A stretch of DNA of 16,002 nt from CAZQKW01 sp964594075. Its GTDB lineage: Bacteria > Desulfobacterota > WTBG01 > CAIYCZ01. Of the stretch, positions 6,453-13,498 are shown in pieces. The translations under genes and the position numbers were made by a program. Under the pieces are notes generated by a model, which worked only from the letters and a program-made list of their open reading frames with translations, made no database searches and had not been told where the DNA came from. Within the stretch, counting starts at the first letter, position 1; every line of letters begins with the position of its first letter. The DNA is taken from positions 1-16,002 of the forward strand of contig CAZQKW010000066.1 in the NCBI GenBank assembly GCA_964594075.1. Direction: 5' to 3'.

Positions 6453-7259
6453 TTATGATTGTTCGCTTTTTTTATAAATAGTTTGCAGCGTTATAAGTAA
6501 TGCAAAGGAAACAAGCGCCAATAATAATGCTGCGGAATAGGCAGCACCGTAATTATAATCAGTAAATTCTTGATGTATGTGCAGCGGGACTGTTTGGGTC
6601 CGGTTGATAATATTTCCGCTCACTACAATTACCGCGCCAAATTCTCCAATGGCGCGTGCGACCGTAAGCGTAATACCATAAATTATCCCCCACTTAACTG
6701 ACGGTATTGTTACTTTTAAGAATGTCTGCCAGCGCGACGCTCCCAGCACATAGGCGGCCTCTTCCTGCTCCAGACCAAATTCTCTCAGCACCGGCATTAC
6801 TTCGCGAGCAACAAACGGCAACGTCACAAACAGGGTTGCTATGATCATTCCTGGCACTGCATAGATAATTTTTATCCCTTGATTCTCAAACCAGTTGCCA
6901 ATAAATCCTTGCGGACCAAAAAGTATTATAAACATAAAACCAGCTACAACCGGAGACACGGCAAACGGTAAGTCAAGTAATCCCTCAATGAATAGTTTAC
7001 CCTTAAATTTTTGTTTAACTAAAACCATCGCCAGCAATGTCCCAAATACGCTATTTATAATGACAGCGGCAATTGTAATGCAAACGGTCAATAGAAAAGC
7101 ATGACGGGCATGGGATGTTAATAACGACGCTACAGCATTGCTAATCCCAAATTTAAATACTTCCTGAATTATTGCAAAAACCGGCACCATAATTAACATG
7201 AGAAACCACATAACCACCATAACGATCAGCGCGTTCTTTGCAACATTACCTTTTTTCAT
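6453..7259 (-). CDS. cysW: Sulfate ABC transporter permease CysW
   Basis: A 268-residue inner-membrane permease with about six hydrophobic segments. The EAA loop that docks on CysA is clear: EEAAYVLGASRWQTFLKVTIPSV, near residues 165-187. Family features include GLLDLPFAVSPVVAGFMFIILFG and, near the C-terminus, GEFGAVIVVSGNIINRTQTVPLHI. It forms the translocation pore with CysT. The ATG at 7259 overlaps the end of cysT by 14 bases, and TGGAG lies about eight bases upstream of the start inside cysT, giving tight translational coupling. The length and motif order are normal. CysW and CysT are paralogues; the assignment rests on gene order and the C-terminal 'Q-TVPLHI' type ending. Confidence 0.92.
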   Translation of the reverse strand: MKKGNVAKNALIVMVVMWFLMLIMVPVFAIIQEVFKFGISNAVASLLTSHARHAFLLTVCITIAAVIINSVFGTLLAMVLVKQKFKGKLFIEGLLDLPFAVSPVVAGFMFIILFGPQGFIGNWFENQGIKIIYAVPGMIIATLFVTLPFVAREVMPVLREFGLEQEEAAYVLGASRWQTFLKVTIPSVKWGIIYGITLTVARAIGEFGAVIVVSGNIINRTQTVPLHIHQEFTDYNYGAAYSAALLLALVSFALLITLQTIYKKSEQS

Positions 7260-8082
7260 GTCGTCGGCTCCAGTATTGCAGCACGTTCAAAAACAGTAGG
7301 GTAATAAAAGAAAAAACTAAAAGGATAATAGAAAGACCAAGGGCGCCTTGGGGATTATAGCTTTCAATTTCTCCATATATATATACTGAAGCCACCTGTG
7401 TCTTAAACGGAATATTGCCGGCGACCATAATGATTGATCCAAATTCACCGAGCGCCCTGCTAAATGAAAGCGCTGCTCCTGTGAGAATGGCAGGCAAAAG
7501 CGAGGGTATGACTACACGAACAAAAATGGTGCTGGATCCAGCTCCCAGGGTTCTTGCGGCTTCTTCCATGTCCTTATCCATTTCTATGAGGACTGGCTGA
7601 ACAGCACGAACAACAAAAGGAAACGTTACAAAAAGAAGCGCCAGAATTATTCCCGGTTTATTGAACATGATTTCAATCCCATGCCGATTAAAAAATGCGC
7701 CTACCATGCTCCGGGGGCCATAAACTGCTACTAGCATTATCCCCGTAACAATGGTCGGCATGGCAAACGGCACATCAATTAATGCGTCCATTAAACTTTT
7801 GCCTGGAAACTGATATCGTACCAACACCCAAGCTGTTGCGGTGCCGGTTACAATATTTATCAAAACCATTATAAAAGCAGTAATGATAGTTAATTTTAAA
7901 GAGTAAATAGCAGGCGGCAGCGTCATATCTGCCCATAGGACAGAAAGGCCGCTTTCTAATGAGCGAAAAATAATGGCAATTACGGGGAGAAGAATAAGAA
8001 GTCCTAAATAGCTAAACGCGAGTGACCGTAAAACTATATCGGAAGTGGTAGTCTTAGGGGGCGGTAATAAACCTGAATTCAT
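7246..8082 (-). CDS. cysT: Sulfate ABC transporter permease CysT (CysU)
   Basis: A 278-residue inner-membrane permease, the second pore subunit for sulfate/thiosulfate import. It shows about six membrane helices, the family segment ALIDVPFAMPTIVTGIMLVAVYG, the EAA loop MEEAARTLGAGSSTIFVRVVIPSL, and GEFGSIIMVAGNIPFKTQVASVYI near the C-terminus. The N-terminus (DIVLRSLAFSYLGLLILLPVIAI) fits the CysT start. The gene begins two bases after the binding-protein stop without a clear Shine-Dalgarno, and it overlaps cysW by 14 bases, so the cluster is one transcriptional unit. Nothing looks truncated. Confidence 0.92.
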   Translation of the reverse strand: MNSGLLPPPKTTTSDIVLRSLAFSYLGLLILLPVIAIIFRSLESGLSVLWADMTLPPAIYSLKLTIITAFIMVLINIVTGTATAWVLVRYQFPGKSLMDALIDVPFAMPTIVTGIMLVAVYGPRSMVGAFFNRHGIEIMFNKPGIILALLFVTFPFVVRAVQPVLIEMDKDMEEAARTLGAGSSTIFVRVVIPSLLPAILTGAALSFSRALGEFGSIIMVAGNIPFKTQVASVYIYGEIESYNPQGALGLSIILLVFSFITLLFLNVLQYWSRRHEKR

Positions 8083-8084
8083 TA

Positions 8085-9116
8085 TTACTTGCGTTCTAAT
8101 TCTTCGATTATTTTAGTCCAAAGGCCATTCTTACCATATATGTCACCTTCAACTTTATCCCATCCGCCCAGATAATTTATGTCAAATAGATATTTAGGAA
8201 TGGGGTATTTTTCGGCAAACTCTTTAATAACCTCTTCATGTACTGGCCGCAGCCCATATTGCGCGAATAGTCGCTGCGCCTCTTTCGTCTGGACAAAATT
8301 AATAAATGCTTCTGCTATTTTCCTGGTTTGATGTTTTTCAACATTTTTATCAATGAGGGCAATGGGGTTTTCAATGAGAATTGTTGCATCAGGTGTTAGA
8401 TAGGGGAATTCCTTACCTTGCTTTTTCCGCAGCAAGACCTCATCTTCATATGTTACCAGAACGTCCCCGATACCATTTTCAAAAGTTGTGACCGCAAGTC
8501 TGCCTGATTTATCCATGACCTTAACCCGTCTTTGAACTGATTTTAATAATTGTCGAGCATATTCGTAATCCTTTTTGCCCGTCTTTATTTCAGAGATTTT
8601 CAGCCCAGCGCCATATATTGCATTGACTGCCCACATAGCGCCGCCTGACGTTTTTGGACTGGGATATATTACATCAACATTGTTTTTGGTGAGGTCTTGC
8701 CAATCTTTTATGTTTTTTGGATTTCCCGGTCGGTAAGCTATTACCACAAGAGAATTGGTAACAAAACCATTATACCTGTTATTTTTCCAATCATGGGTAA
8801 TAAGCCCCGCATCCTTTAGCCGATTAATATCTTTTTCCAATGAAAGCGCCGCTATATCCGCTTCAAGTCCAGCAGCAATAGCGCGCGATTGTGCACCGGA
8901 TGCCTCATATGATTCTTCAAATTTAACCGTTTGCCCGGTTTTTTCCTTCCAGTATTTTTGAAATGATGGAATGACTTCTTTTTGATATGCCTCCTTGGGA
9001 ACTGTATAAGCGGCAAAAATTAAAGTTATATCTTTAGAATCAGCCATTACCGTCTGTTGAGCAAAAATAACGAAAAACACCAGTAGCATCATTACAATAT
9101 TTTTTTGATTATTCAT
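8085..9116 (-). CDS. sbp: Periplasmic sulfate/thiosulfate-binding protein
   Basis: A 343-residue solute-binding protein that captures sulfate or thiosulfate in the periplasm and delivers it to CysT/CysW. Residues 1-25 are a Sec signal peptide with a VMA cleavage site before Asp26. The mature protein has the family hallmarks: TLIFAAYTVPKEAY at the mature N-terminus, FEESYEASGAQSRAIAAGLEADIAALS for oxyanion binding, YPSPKTSGGAMWA, and VTYEDEVLLRK. Whether the substrate is sulfate (Sbp) or thiosulfate (CysP) cannot be separated by eye, so the symbol is provisional. There is a strong GGAGG-type ribosome site six to seven bases before the ATG at 9116. It is followed two bases later by cysT. Confidence 0.92.
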   Translation of the reverse strand: MNNQKNIVMMLLVFFVIFAQQTVMADSKDITLIFAAYTVPKEAYQKEVIPSFQKYWKEKTGQTVKFEESYEASGAQSRAIAAGLEADIAALSLEKDINRLKDAGLITHDWKNNRYNGFVTNSLVVIAYRPGNPKNIKDWQDLTKNNVDVIYPSPKTSGGAMWAVNAIYGAGLKISEIKTGKKDYEYARQLLKSVQRRVKVMDKSGRLAVTTFENGIGDVLVTYEDEVLLRKKQGKEFPYLTPDATILIENPIALIDKNVEKHQTRKIAEAFINFVQTKEAQRLFAQYGLRPVHEEVIKEFAEKYPIPKYLFDINYLGGWDKVEGDIYGKNGLWTKIIEELERK

Positions 9117-9131
9117 TTGAACCTCCGGAAC

Positions 9132-9344
9132 TTATAAATAGCCAAGTGTCTTTAATCTTTTTTTGATAAGTTCAATTTCTTTTTTAGTAAGAGAAATGTC
9201 CTGGTCTATCCTCCCGCTTGCCACAATATCACGCAACAAATAAACAACAAAGTCAGTTACGGAATTAAAACCAGTAGCTTCAATTTGTTCTTTAAGGCTA
9301 TTGTATAAATTTCGCGGTATTTTTATCGTAACTTTGTCGCTCAT
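9132..9344 (-). CDS. Ribbon-helix-helix protein heading the sulfate operon
   Basis: A 70-residue protein with a CopG/Arc-type ribbon-helix-helix N-terminus: the strand DKVTIKIPRNLYNSLKEQI, then a turn and a second helix (GFNSVTDFVVYLLRDIV). This is the pattern of a dimeric DNA-binding protein. The C-terminal part (LTKKEIELIKKRLKTLGYL) is a charged helix that may bind a ligand or a partner. The start at 9344 gives the common MSDKVTIKIP beginning. The frame is open further upstream to 9401, but those residues do not look like the family. No toxin gene follows it, so it is not obviously an antitoxin. It ends 15 bases before the sulfate-binding protein on the same strand and is therefore in the operon. 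A regulator of sulfate uptake is the natural inference but is not shown. Confidence 0.8.
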   Translation of the reverse strand: MSDKVTIKIPRNLYNSLKEQIEATGFNSVTDFVVYLLRDIVASGRIDQDISLTKKEIELIKKRLKTLGYL

Positions 9345-9439
9345 ATAATAAAGCTCTAATTGGAGTGTTATAAGAGTGTCATACATTATGCCCAATGTCA
9401 AGAACTATTTTGAAAAATTATTATGTCCTACGCTATTCC

Positions 9440-10027
9440 TTAATTCATAAATTGAAAAAGTGAAACGCCCAGAATGTGCATCATTTCTTCAAGCCGTGCA
9501 ATGGGGAAACCAACTACATTGTAGTAGCACCCGTCAATTTTTTTTATGATTATTGAGCCGGCACCCTGAATTGCATAGGCCCCTGCTTTATCAAGCGGTT
9601 TTATCAGCTTAAGGTATGAATTTATTTCTTTTTCACTGAGCGCCCGCATTGTTACCCTGGTTTTTTCGTAATCTGTCACTGTCTTGTTTTTATTGACATC
9701 TATAAGGGCAAGTCCTGTGTATACAGTGTGAGTGTTTCCTTGTAACATGTTTAAAAATAATGCAGCCTCATCAAGGTCTCTGGGCTTTTCTAAAACCTTT
9801 TTCCTGAAGACAACCACAGTGTCAGCTCCAATAATGAGGGCGTTTTTATGATGCGCCGCCACCGCGCGTGCCTTTCCCAGTGCATTTTTTATAGCGTGAT
9901 CCTGTGGGGAACCATTTAGGTGTGCCATTTCTCTGAATGAATTCTGCGCAACGGTAAATTTTACCCCCAAGGCTTTTAACAACTGCTTTCTCCGCGATGA
10001 TTGCGATGCAAGAATCAACTGTTTCAT
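9440..10027 (-). CDS. maf: Maf-family nucleoside triphosphate pyrophosphatase
   Basis: A 195-residue cytoplasmic pyrophosphatase of the Maf/HAM1-like fold. It hydrolyses non-canonical or unwanted nucleoside triphosphates to the monophosphate and is associated with septum control. Signatures: LILASQSSRRKQLLKALG at residues 4-21 (the SxSxRR substrate loop), IGADTVVVF, LEKPRD, NTHTVYTGLALI, and DKAGAYAIQGAGSIIIKKIDG with NVVGFP. DKAGAYAIQG is more like the YhdE type (dTTP/UTP pyrophosphatase) than YceF. The start at 10027 is preferred over an in-frame ATG at 10048: it gives the conserved MKQLILAS beginning and has AAGAG seven bases upstream. It lies 95 bases upstream of the ribbon-helix-helix gene on the same strand and is divergent from the DUF362 gene. 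It may be transcribed separately from the sulfate genes. Confidence 0.93.
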   Translation of the reverse strand: MKQLILASQSSRRKQLLKALGVKFTVAQNSFREMAHLNGSPQDHAIKNALGKARAVAAHHKNALIIGADTVVVFRKKVLEKPRDLDEAALFLNMLQGNTHTVYTGLALIDVNKNKTVTDYEKTRVTMRALSEKEINSYLKLIKPLDKAGAYAIQGAGSIIIKKIDGCYYNVVGFPIARLEEMMHILGVSLFQFMN

Positions 10028-10132
10028 GATTGTGCTCTTTTTAATCAATTGTTTTTAAATATTTTTTTCACGATTAAAATATGGTATGTTTCTTAAAATA
10101 TTTTCTTGAACTGTATTAAGGGGAGAGAACAC

Positions 10133-11227
10133 ATGGCTAAAGCTACTGTTGCAATATTGCGCACAAAATCAGAAACGGTTGTGGATGACTATCGCCGGCT
10201 TTGTGAACTTGCTGGCTTGCGTAAGGCTCTCAATAATTCAACCACTACTATCCTTAAGGACAATATTACCTGGCACAATGTTTTTCCCGGCGTAAATACC
10301 ACGCCGTGGCAGCTTGAAGGGACTATAGGCGCTCTTAAGTATTACGGTTTCCATGATTTGGTCGCAGTTCATAACCATACCGTCGTAACGATACCGGAGA
10401 AAGGGGAAGAGGACTTAAAGTTTAAACCAATTTATAAAAAACATAATATTCCGGTTCTGTTTAACTTTAAAACAGAGGATATGCGCTGGATTGAGTATCG
10501 TCCTAAATTTAAAACACTTGCACTTCATAAAATCTTTCCTGAAGGTATTCGTATTCCAGATTATTTCCCCGGCAAAAATATCGTCCATATGCCAACCATT
10601 AAAACTCACTCCTATACAACATATACCGGCGCAATGAAAAATGCCTTTGGCGGACTTTTAAATTATCATCGCCACTATACCCATACGTGGATTCATGAAA
10701 CACTTGTTGATCTTTTGGCGATCGGCAAAGAAATTCATACCGGTATGTTTGCGACTATGGACGGAACGACAGCAGGTTCAGGCCCGGGACCACGAACAGT
10801 TACACCTCATGATAAAGGCATAATCCTTGCTTCTGCAGATCAGGTCGCTATTGATTCGGTAGCTGCAAGACTCATGGGATTTAACTGGCGGGAACTTCCT
10901 TGTATTGCTCTTGCCCATGACCATGGGTTAGGTATTGGAGACCCTGCAGCAATTGAGATCGTTGGCGATATTGACGCAGCACAGGAAAACTGGAATTTTG
11001 AAGTAGGCGTAAACCTGGCAACGGGCGTAGGCAGACTCTTTTGGCACGACACTCCTCTTAAGCATATACAAAATATTTTCTTTCGCACACCCCTTGTAAA
11101 TGTGTTTATTTTCGGTTCCGAGTTTTATCACGATAAAATCTGGTACCGTTTTAAAGGAATGCCAATAGTCAAGAAGTGGTTTAAGGATTCTCCATGGGGC
11201 CAATTGTTCTGCAAATATCCTCAGTAA
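10133..11227 (+). CDS. DUF362 domain protein
   Basis: A 364-residue protein of the DUF362 family, usually cytoplasmic and common in anaerobes; its biochemical role is not established. The family core is visible as VHMPTIKTHSYTTYTGAMKNAFGGLL (near residues 150-175), then ASADQVAIDSVAARLMGFNW and ALAHDHGLGIGDPAAIEIVG. Unlike many DUF362 proteins there is no Cys-rich 4Fe-4S ferredoxin segment; only a few scattered Cys residues occur. It is His-rich (NYHRHYTHTWIHETL), which may point to a metal site. The ATG at 10133 is set by GGGGAG at 10120-10125. An in-frame ATG at 10106 adds residues that overlap the ribosome site. It is monocistronic, divergent from maf and convergent with the lipoprotein gene. 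Confidence 0.87.
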   Translation: MAKATVAILRTKSETVVDDYRRLCELAGLRKALNNSTTTILKDNITWHNVFPGVNTTPWQLEGTIGALKYYGFHDLVAVHNHTVVTIPEKGEEDLKFKPIYKKHNIPVLFNFKTEDMRWIEYRPKFKTLALHKIFPEGIRIPDYFPGKNIVHMPTIKTHSYTTYTGAMKNAFGGLLNYHRHYTHTWIHETLVDLLAIGKEIHTGMFATMDGTTAGSGPGPRTVTPHDKGIILASADQVAIDSVAARLMGFNWRELPCIALAHDHGLGIGDPAAIEIVGDIDAAQENWNFEVGVNLATGVGRLFWHDTPLKHIQNIFFRTPLVNVFIFGSEFYHDKIWYRFKGMPIVKKWFKDSPWGQLFCKYPQ

Positions 11228-11269
11228 TTGATTTTCATTGCCTTCGCTCAGCAGCCTTTCATTGGCGAA

Positions 11270-11686
11270 TTAGGATTCTGGCGTCGGCCTTTCCAAAATA
11301 AATTTCTCGTTTTCTCCCTCGCCAAGATCTCTTTTGATCTGCAATTCGGCAGGGGTAAATTTTATTATTTCATATACTCTTTCCGCGGAGTCATCGGTTA
11401 GTTTCAATTGCCATTGCTGTGAGGTATAAATTATTTCCCATGTGCCGACATTAGTGACCGGTAGCGTATTAAGCGCTCGATACTGTTCAGTAAATTCGCC
11501 ATCGGGATGGAATGTTATTTCATAATCGCCAAATAAAAAATAAAATTGTTCTGTTTGTTCTTCCCCGTTTCGGTAATACGTATCAACCTCCCATTTACCC
11601 TGAATTAATTTTTGATAAACAAATACACAGCCGGTAAAAAAAAGCGCCGTTATAACAGCAATAATCAAAAATGACCGTTGTTTCAT
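11270..11686 (-). CDS. Lipocalin-like lipoprotein
   Basis: A 138-residue envelope lipoprotein. The signal peptide is Lys2, Arg4, a hydrophobic run, then the lipobox FTGC with lipidation expected at Cys20. The mature part starts QGKWEVDTYYRNGEEQTE and runs through short beta strands (FTEQYRALN, VGTWEI, WQLKLTDD, LQIKRDL) ending KFILERP. This is the pattern of small lipocalin-like domains, where 'G-x-W' opens the barrel. AAGGAGG seven to eight bases upstream of 11686 fixes the start; the frame remains open further upstream but overlaps the neighbouring gene. It lies 58 bases after the AhpD-like gene on the same strand, probably an operon. The ligand is unknown. Confidence 0.82.
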   Translation of the reverse strand: MKQRSFLIIAVITALFFTGCVFVYQKLIQGKWEVDTYYRNGEEQTEQFYFLFGDYEITFHPDGEFTEQYRALNTLPVTNVGTWEIIYTSQQWQLKLTDDSAERVYEIIKFTPAELQIKRDLGEGENEKFILERPTPES

Positions 11687-11744
11687 AATATCCTCCTTGT
11701 AAATGGTTAGTTTATTTTTTTCGTTTATAAAATGCAATTTATTC

Positions 11745-12089
11745 TCATTCAAGTTCCTCAAGCAAACGGCATATCTCGCTGATATGTGCCTTTGCTGGTT
11801 CGCCAGCCATAAATATGGCCACTGATGCTGCTTCAAAAATAGCTTCAGGTGTCGCGCCAAGTATCAACGCTGAACGCGTATGCGCATGAATGCAGGGAAC
11901 ACAGTGTAATCCGACCGCAATACCGAGCGCAATAAGTTCTTTTTCCCTGGCTGTCAATTGACCATCACGCATCACGCTCTCTTTAAGTGATACAAATTTC
12001 TTGGCAACTTCAGGATACTTCGCAGTAAATTGTGCTTTATATGTAAATAGTTCCTGCAATTTTTTATTCATAATGCAAGCCGAAGCCAT
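11745..12089 (-). CDS. Carboxymuconolactone decarboxylase / AhpD-like protein
   Basis: A 114-residue all-helical protein of the carboxymuconolactone decarboxylase/AhpD-like superfamily. The redox motif CVPCIHAH (Cys63, Cys66, His70) follows the acidic helix LTAREKELIALGIAVGLH, the arrangement of AhpD-type alkylhydroperoxidases. GATPEAIFEAASVAIFMAGEPA is the usual continuation. A thiol-dependent peroxidase or disulfide reductase role in the cytoplasm is likely but not certain. The ATG at 12089 has GGAG at 12094-12097 with a short four-base spacing. An in-frame ATG at 12071 (residue 7) is an alternative without a clear ribosome site. It is followed by the lipocalin-like lipoprotein. Confidence 0.87.
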   Translation of the reverse strand: MASACIMNKKLQELFTYKAQFTAKYPEVAKKFVSLKESVMRDGQLTAREKELIALGIAVGLHCVPCIHAHTRSALILGATPEAIFEAASVAIFMAGEPAKAHISEICRLLEELE

Positions 12090-12257
12090 TATGCTCCGGT
12101 TCTTTCATTATAGGAGGATTACTGGCAGTTTATTTTATTTTGAACAACGAGGTTACCAGGTTCTTACATAAAACTGTGCAGAATTTACATGTCGCAAGCG
12201 AAGTAATTACCTGTCTTGGTCTCAAATAGAATCTATCTATATATTAAAATTAATGTA

Positions 12258-12286
12258 TTGTTAAGGTGTTTTTTGTATATTATTAA
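12258..12286 (+). promoter_or_regulatory. Candidate promoter of the bilin-reductase-like gene
   Basis: TTGTTA at 12258-12263 and TATTAA at 12281-12286 are spaced 17 bases apart. Each matches consensus at four of six positions. It sits 70 bases before the start codon in the 267-base region between divergent genes. The surroundings are very A/T-rich, so this is only a candidate. Confidence 0.3.
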
Positions 12287-12356
12287 TTTTGTTTAGGTAA
12301 AAAGAATTTTAAGATGATAGGGCAAAGATGTTTTTTCCTTGCGAGGAGAAAGTTGG

Positions 12357-13061
12357 ATGACTGATCACTTGAAAGATATACATCTACGGTTTGTTGATAC
12401 AATATCTGGTCGTTACAATCTTCACAACATATCATTAAAGCATCCATTTCCAGAAAGACCGCTCCGGGCCTTGGGAATTATAAAAATTGACGGCGCTGTT
12501 TATGAGTCAGATAAACTTATGCGGGTGATGGTGCTTACAACAAACTTTATTGTATCATCACGCTGTACCCGATCAATTTTTATCGGCCCGCGTCCTGAAT
12601 ATTATCTTCCCATATTTTCTTCGGAAACCATTCTCATGGGAACAAAGCGGGCATTTCTTGTTGATATCCATCCAACGGTACGACAAGCGCGCTGGAATTC
12701 TCTGAAAATTGAAGAACGATTGTTTGATATTAAAAGCAGATATGAGGAACTTTTAAGTAAGCCATTAGCTCTCAGGGGAAAGATAAATAACATAATGTCA
12801 AAAGCGCACTGTTATGTTGCCGTACAGCCAGAACAAGATGTGCTGGCTCTTTCTCTGTTTAATGAATATCTTAATGTGTTTTTAGAACTTGTTGACACGG
12901 CAACACCCGTTTCTTCAGCCGAACGTAAAATGTCCTATGAAGACTTTGAAGAATATCAACAGACCGTTATTTGCCACGACCCTGCGGTAAAGCTATACAC
13001 CATGCTGTTTGGAAAAACCGGCGGCATCGAACGTGTCAATGATCTTTTTTTTGCGAGATGA
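12357..13061 (+). CDS. Ferredoxin-dependent bilin reductase-like protein
   Basis: A 234-residue soluble protein, the usual size for ferredoxin-dependent bilin reductases (PcyA/PebA/PebB/HY2), which reduce biliverdin. Residues 78-107 carry the fold's central pattern, PRPEYYLPIFSSETI then LVDIHPT, equivalent to 'P-P-Y-LP-FG-D' and 'AD-SPT' in PcyA. A YESDKLMR segment (49-56) matches the strand just before. HCYVAVQP matches the second-half strand, and FGKTGGIERVNDLFFAR matches the FG-W-E-Y---LF terminus. By hand alignment with Synechocystis PcyA, Asp105 is replaced by Glu90, His88 by Arg or Ser, and Glu76 by Leu. Activity may therefore differ or be lost. GAGGAG at 12343-12348 sets the ATG at 12357. 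No heme oxygenase or phytochrome lies in the window. The family assignment is by eye; the function is open. Confidence 0.62.
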   Translation: MTDHLKDIHLRFVDTISGRYNLHNISLKHPFPERPLRALGIIKIDGAVYESDKLMRVMVLTTNFIVSSRCTRSIFIGPRPEYYLPIFSSETILMGTKRAFLVDIHPTVRQARWNSLKIEERLFDIKSRYEELLSKPLALRGKINNIMSKAHCYVAVQPEQDVLALSLFNEYLNVFLELVDTATPVSSAERKMSYEDFEEYQQTVICHDPAVKLYTMLFGKTGGIERVNDLFFAR

Positions 13062-13071
13062 ATAATTCCCG

Positions 13072-13093
13072 AGAAACTAATTAGTTCTTTTTT
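13072..13093 (+). terminator. Possible weak terminator after the bilin-reductase-like gene
   Basis: The palindrome AACTAATTAGTT (13075-13086) is followed by C and six T residues (13088-13093), 14 bases after the stop codon. The stem is short and A/T-rich, so termination would be inefficient. Confidence 0.35.
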
Positions 13094-13101
13094 AGCCCTC
13101 A

Positions 13102-13129
13102 TTGCATAACAATAAAGATATGTCATAAT
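13102..13129 (+). promoter_or_regulatory. Candidate promoter upstream of the pyrimidine-loop hairpin
   Basis: CATAAT at 13124-13129 matches the -10 consensus at five of six positions. TTGCAT at 13102-13107 lies 16 bases upstream and is a poor -35 match. Transcription would start near 13136, about 20 bases before the hairpin at 13157. Confidence 0.28.
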
Positions 13130-13156
13130 TAAATCAGAAAGATTAACTCCTTTCTC

Positions 13157-13207
13157 TATGCCTCCATTTGATGGTTTCTCCTCCTTTCTTCCATCAATGG
13201 AGGCATA
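13157..13207 (+). ncRNA. Strong hairpin with an all-pyrimidine 16-base loop
   Basis: Bases 13157-13174 pair with 13191-13207 over 17 base pairs with one bulged T (13169). The loop 13175-13190 contains only C and T, including CTCCTCCTTTCTT, which is complementary to Shine-Dalgarno sequences. CTCCTTTCT also occurs just upstream at 13147-13155. No T-run follows, so it is not a plain terminator. It could be a small RNA, a structured leader for radA, or a protein-binding element. The hairpin is certain from sequence; that it is a transcribed RNA is inferred. Confidence 0.38.
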
Positions 13208-13490
13208 CGTTATTAAATTTAATTTACATTAGATTTTTTGTGGTAAATGCAGTAACATCAGTTTTGTTCAAAATAACGGGTCAATTTATTATTTATTTTT
13301 ACCTTTTGCACCAGGGGTTGCCGCTTCGCTGTCACGACCCGCAATGTGTGTTACAAGCACCCGATAAAAAACTGGTGACTGCAAACGTGTGAGCTCACTA
13401 ACTTAGGGTAAATAATGGCTTATCTTGCACACTACTACAGCAAAATATATAATTTTACTCCGCACGAAACATTGTCATATCTTATGCCCC
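13208..13490. other. Non-coding remainder of the gap before radA
   Basis: No convincing gene is seen. A 74-codon frame (13168-13392) begins inside the hairpin, has no ribosome site and has a random-looking composition, so I do not call it. The only translatable item is the short upstream frame at 13415, listed separately. Confidence 0.5.
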
Positions 13491-13498
13491 ATGTCTAA
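13415..13498 (+). CDS. Possible 27-codon leader frame overlapping the radA start
   Basis: ATG at 13415 is preceded by AGGG at 13405-13408 and opens a 27-residue frame (MAYLAHYYSKIYNFTPHETL, then SYLMPHV) whose stop TAA at 13496-13498 overlaps the radA start codon region by eight bases. RadA itself has no Shine-Dalgarno before its ATG at 13491 (ATCTTATGCCCC). Translation of the leader could therefore deliver ribosomes to radA. The peptide resembles nothing known to me; the frame is short enough to be chance. Confidence 0.25.
   Translation: MAYLAHYYSKIYNFTPHETLSYLMPHV

Noticed and set aside
9132..9344. Antitoxin of a toxin-antitoxin pair
   Set aside because: No small toxin-like gene lies on either side; the neighbours are a sulfate-binding protein and maf.
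9345..9401. Longer N-terminus for the ribbon-helix-helix protein, and a TTGACA box at 9396-9401 as its promoter
   Set aside because: The extra residues are unlike RHH proteins. The TTGACA box has no -10 box at proper spacing (the nearest, TTATAA, is 22 bases away), so neither is called.
13168..13392. 74-codon + strand frame before radA
   Set aside because: It begins inside the strong hairpin, has no ribosome site, and its product shows no domain or signal pattern.
1710..13410. Shared AACGTGTGAGC at about 1716 and 13385 as a dispersed repeat
   Set aside because: Only about 11 bases match and the flanks do not, so chance is sufficient.
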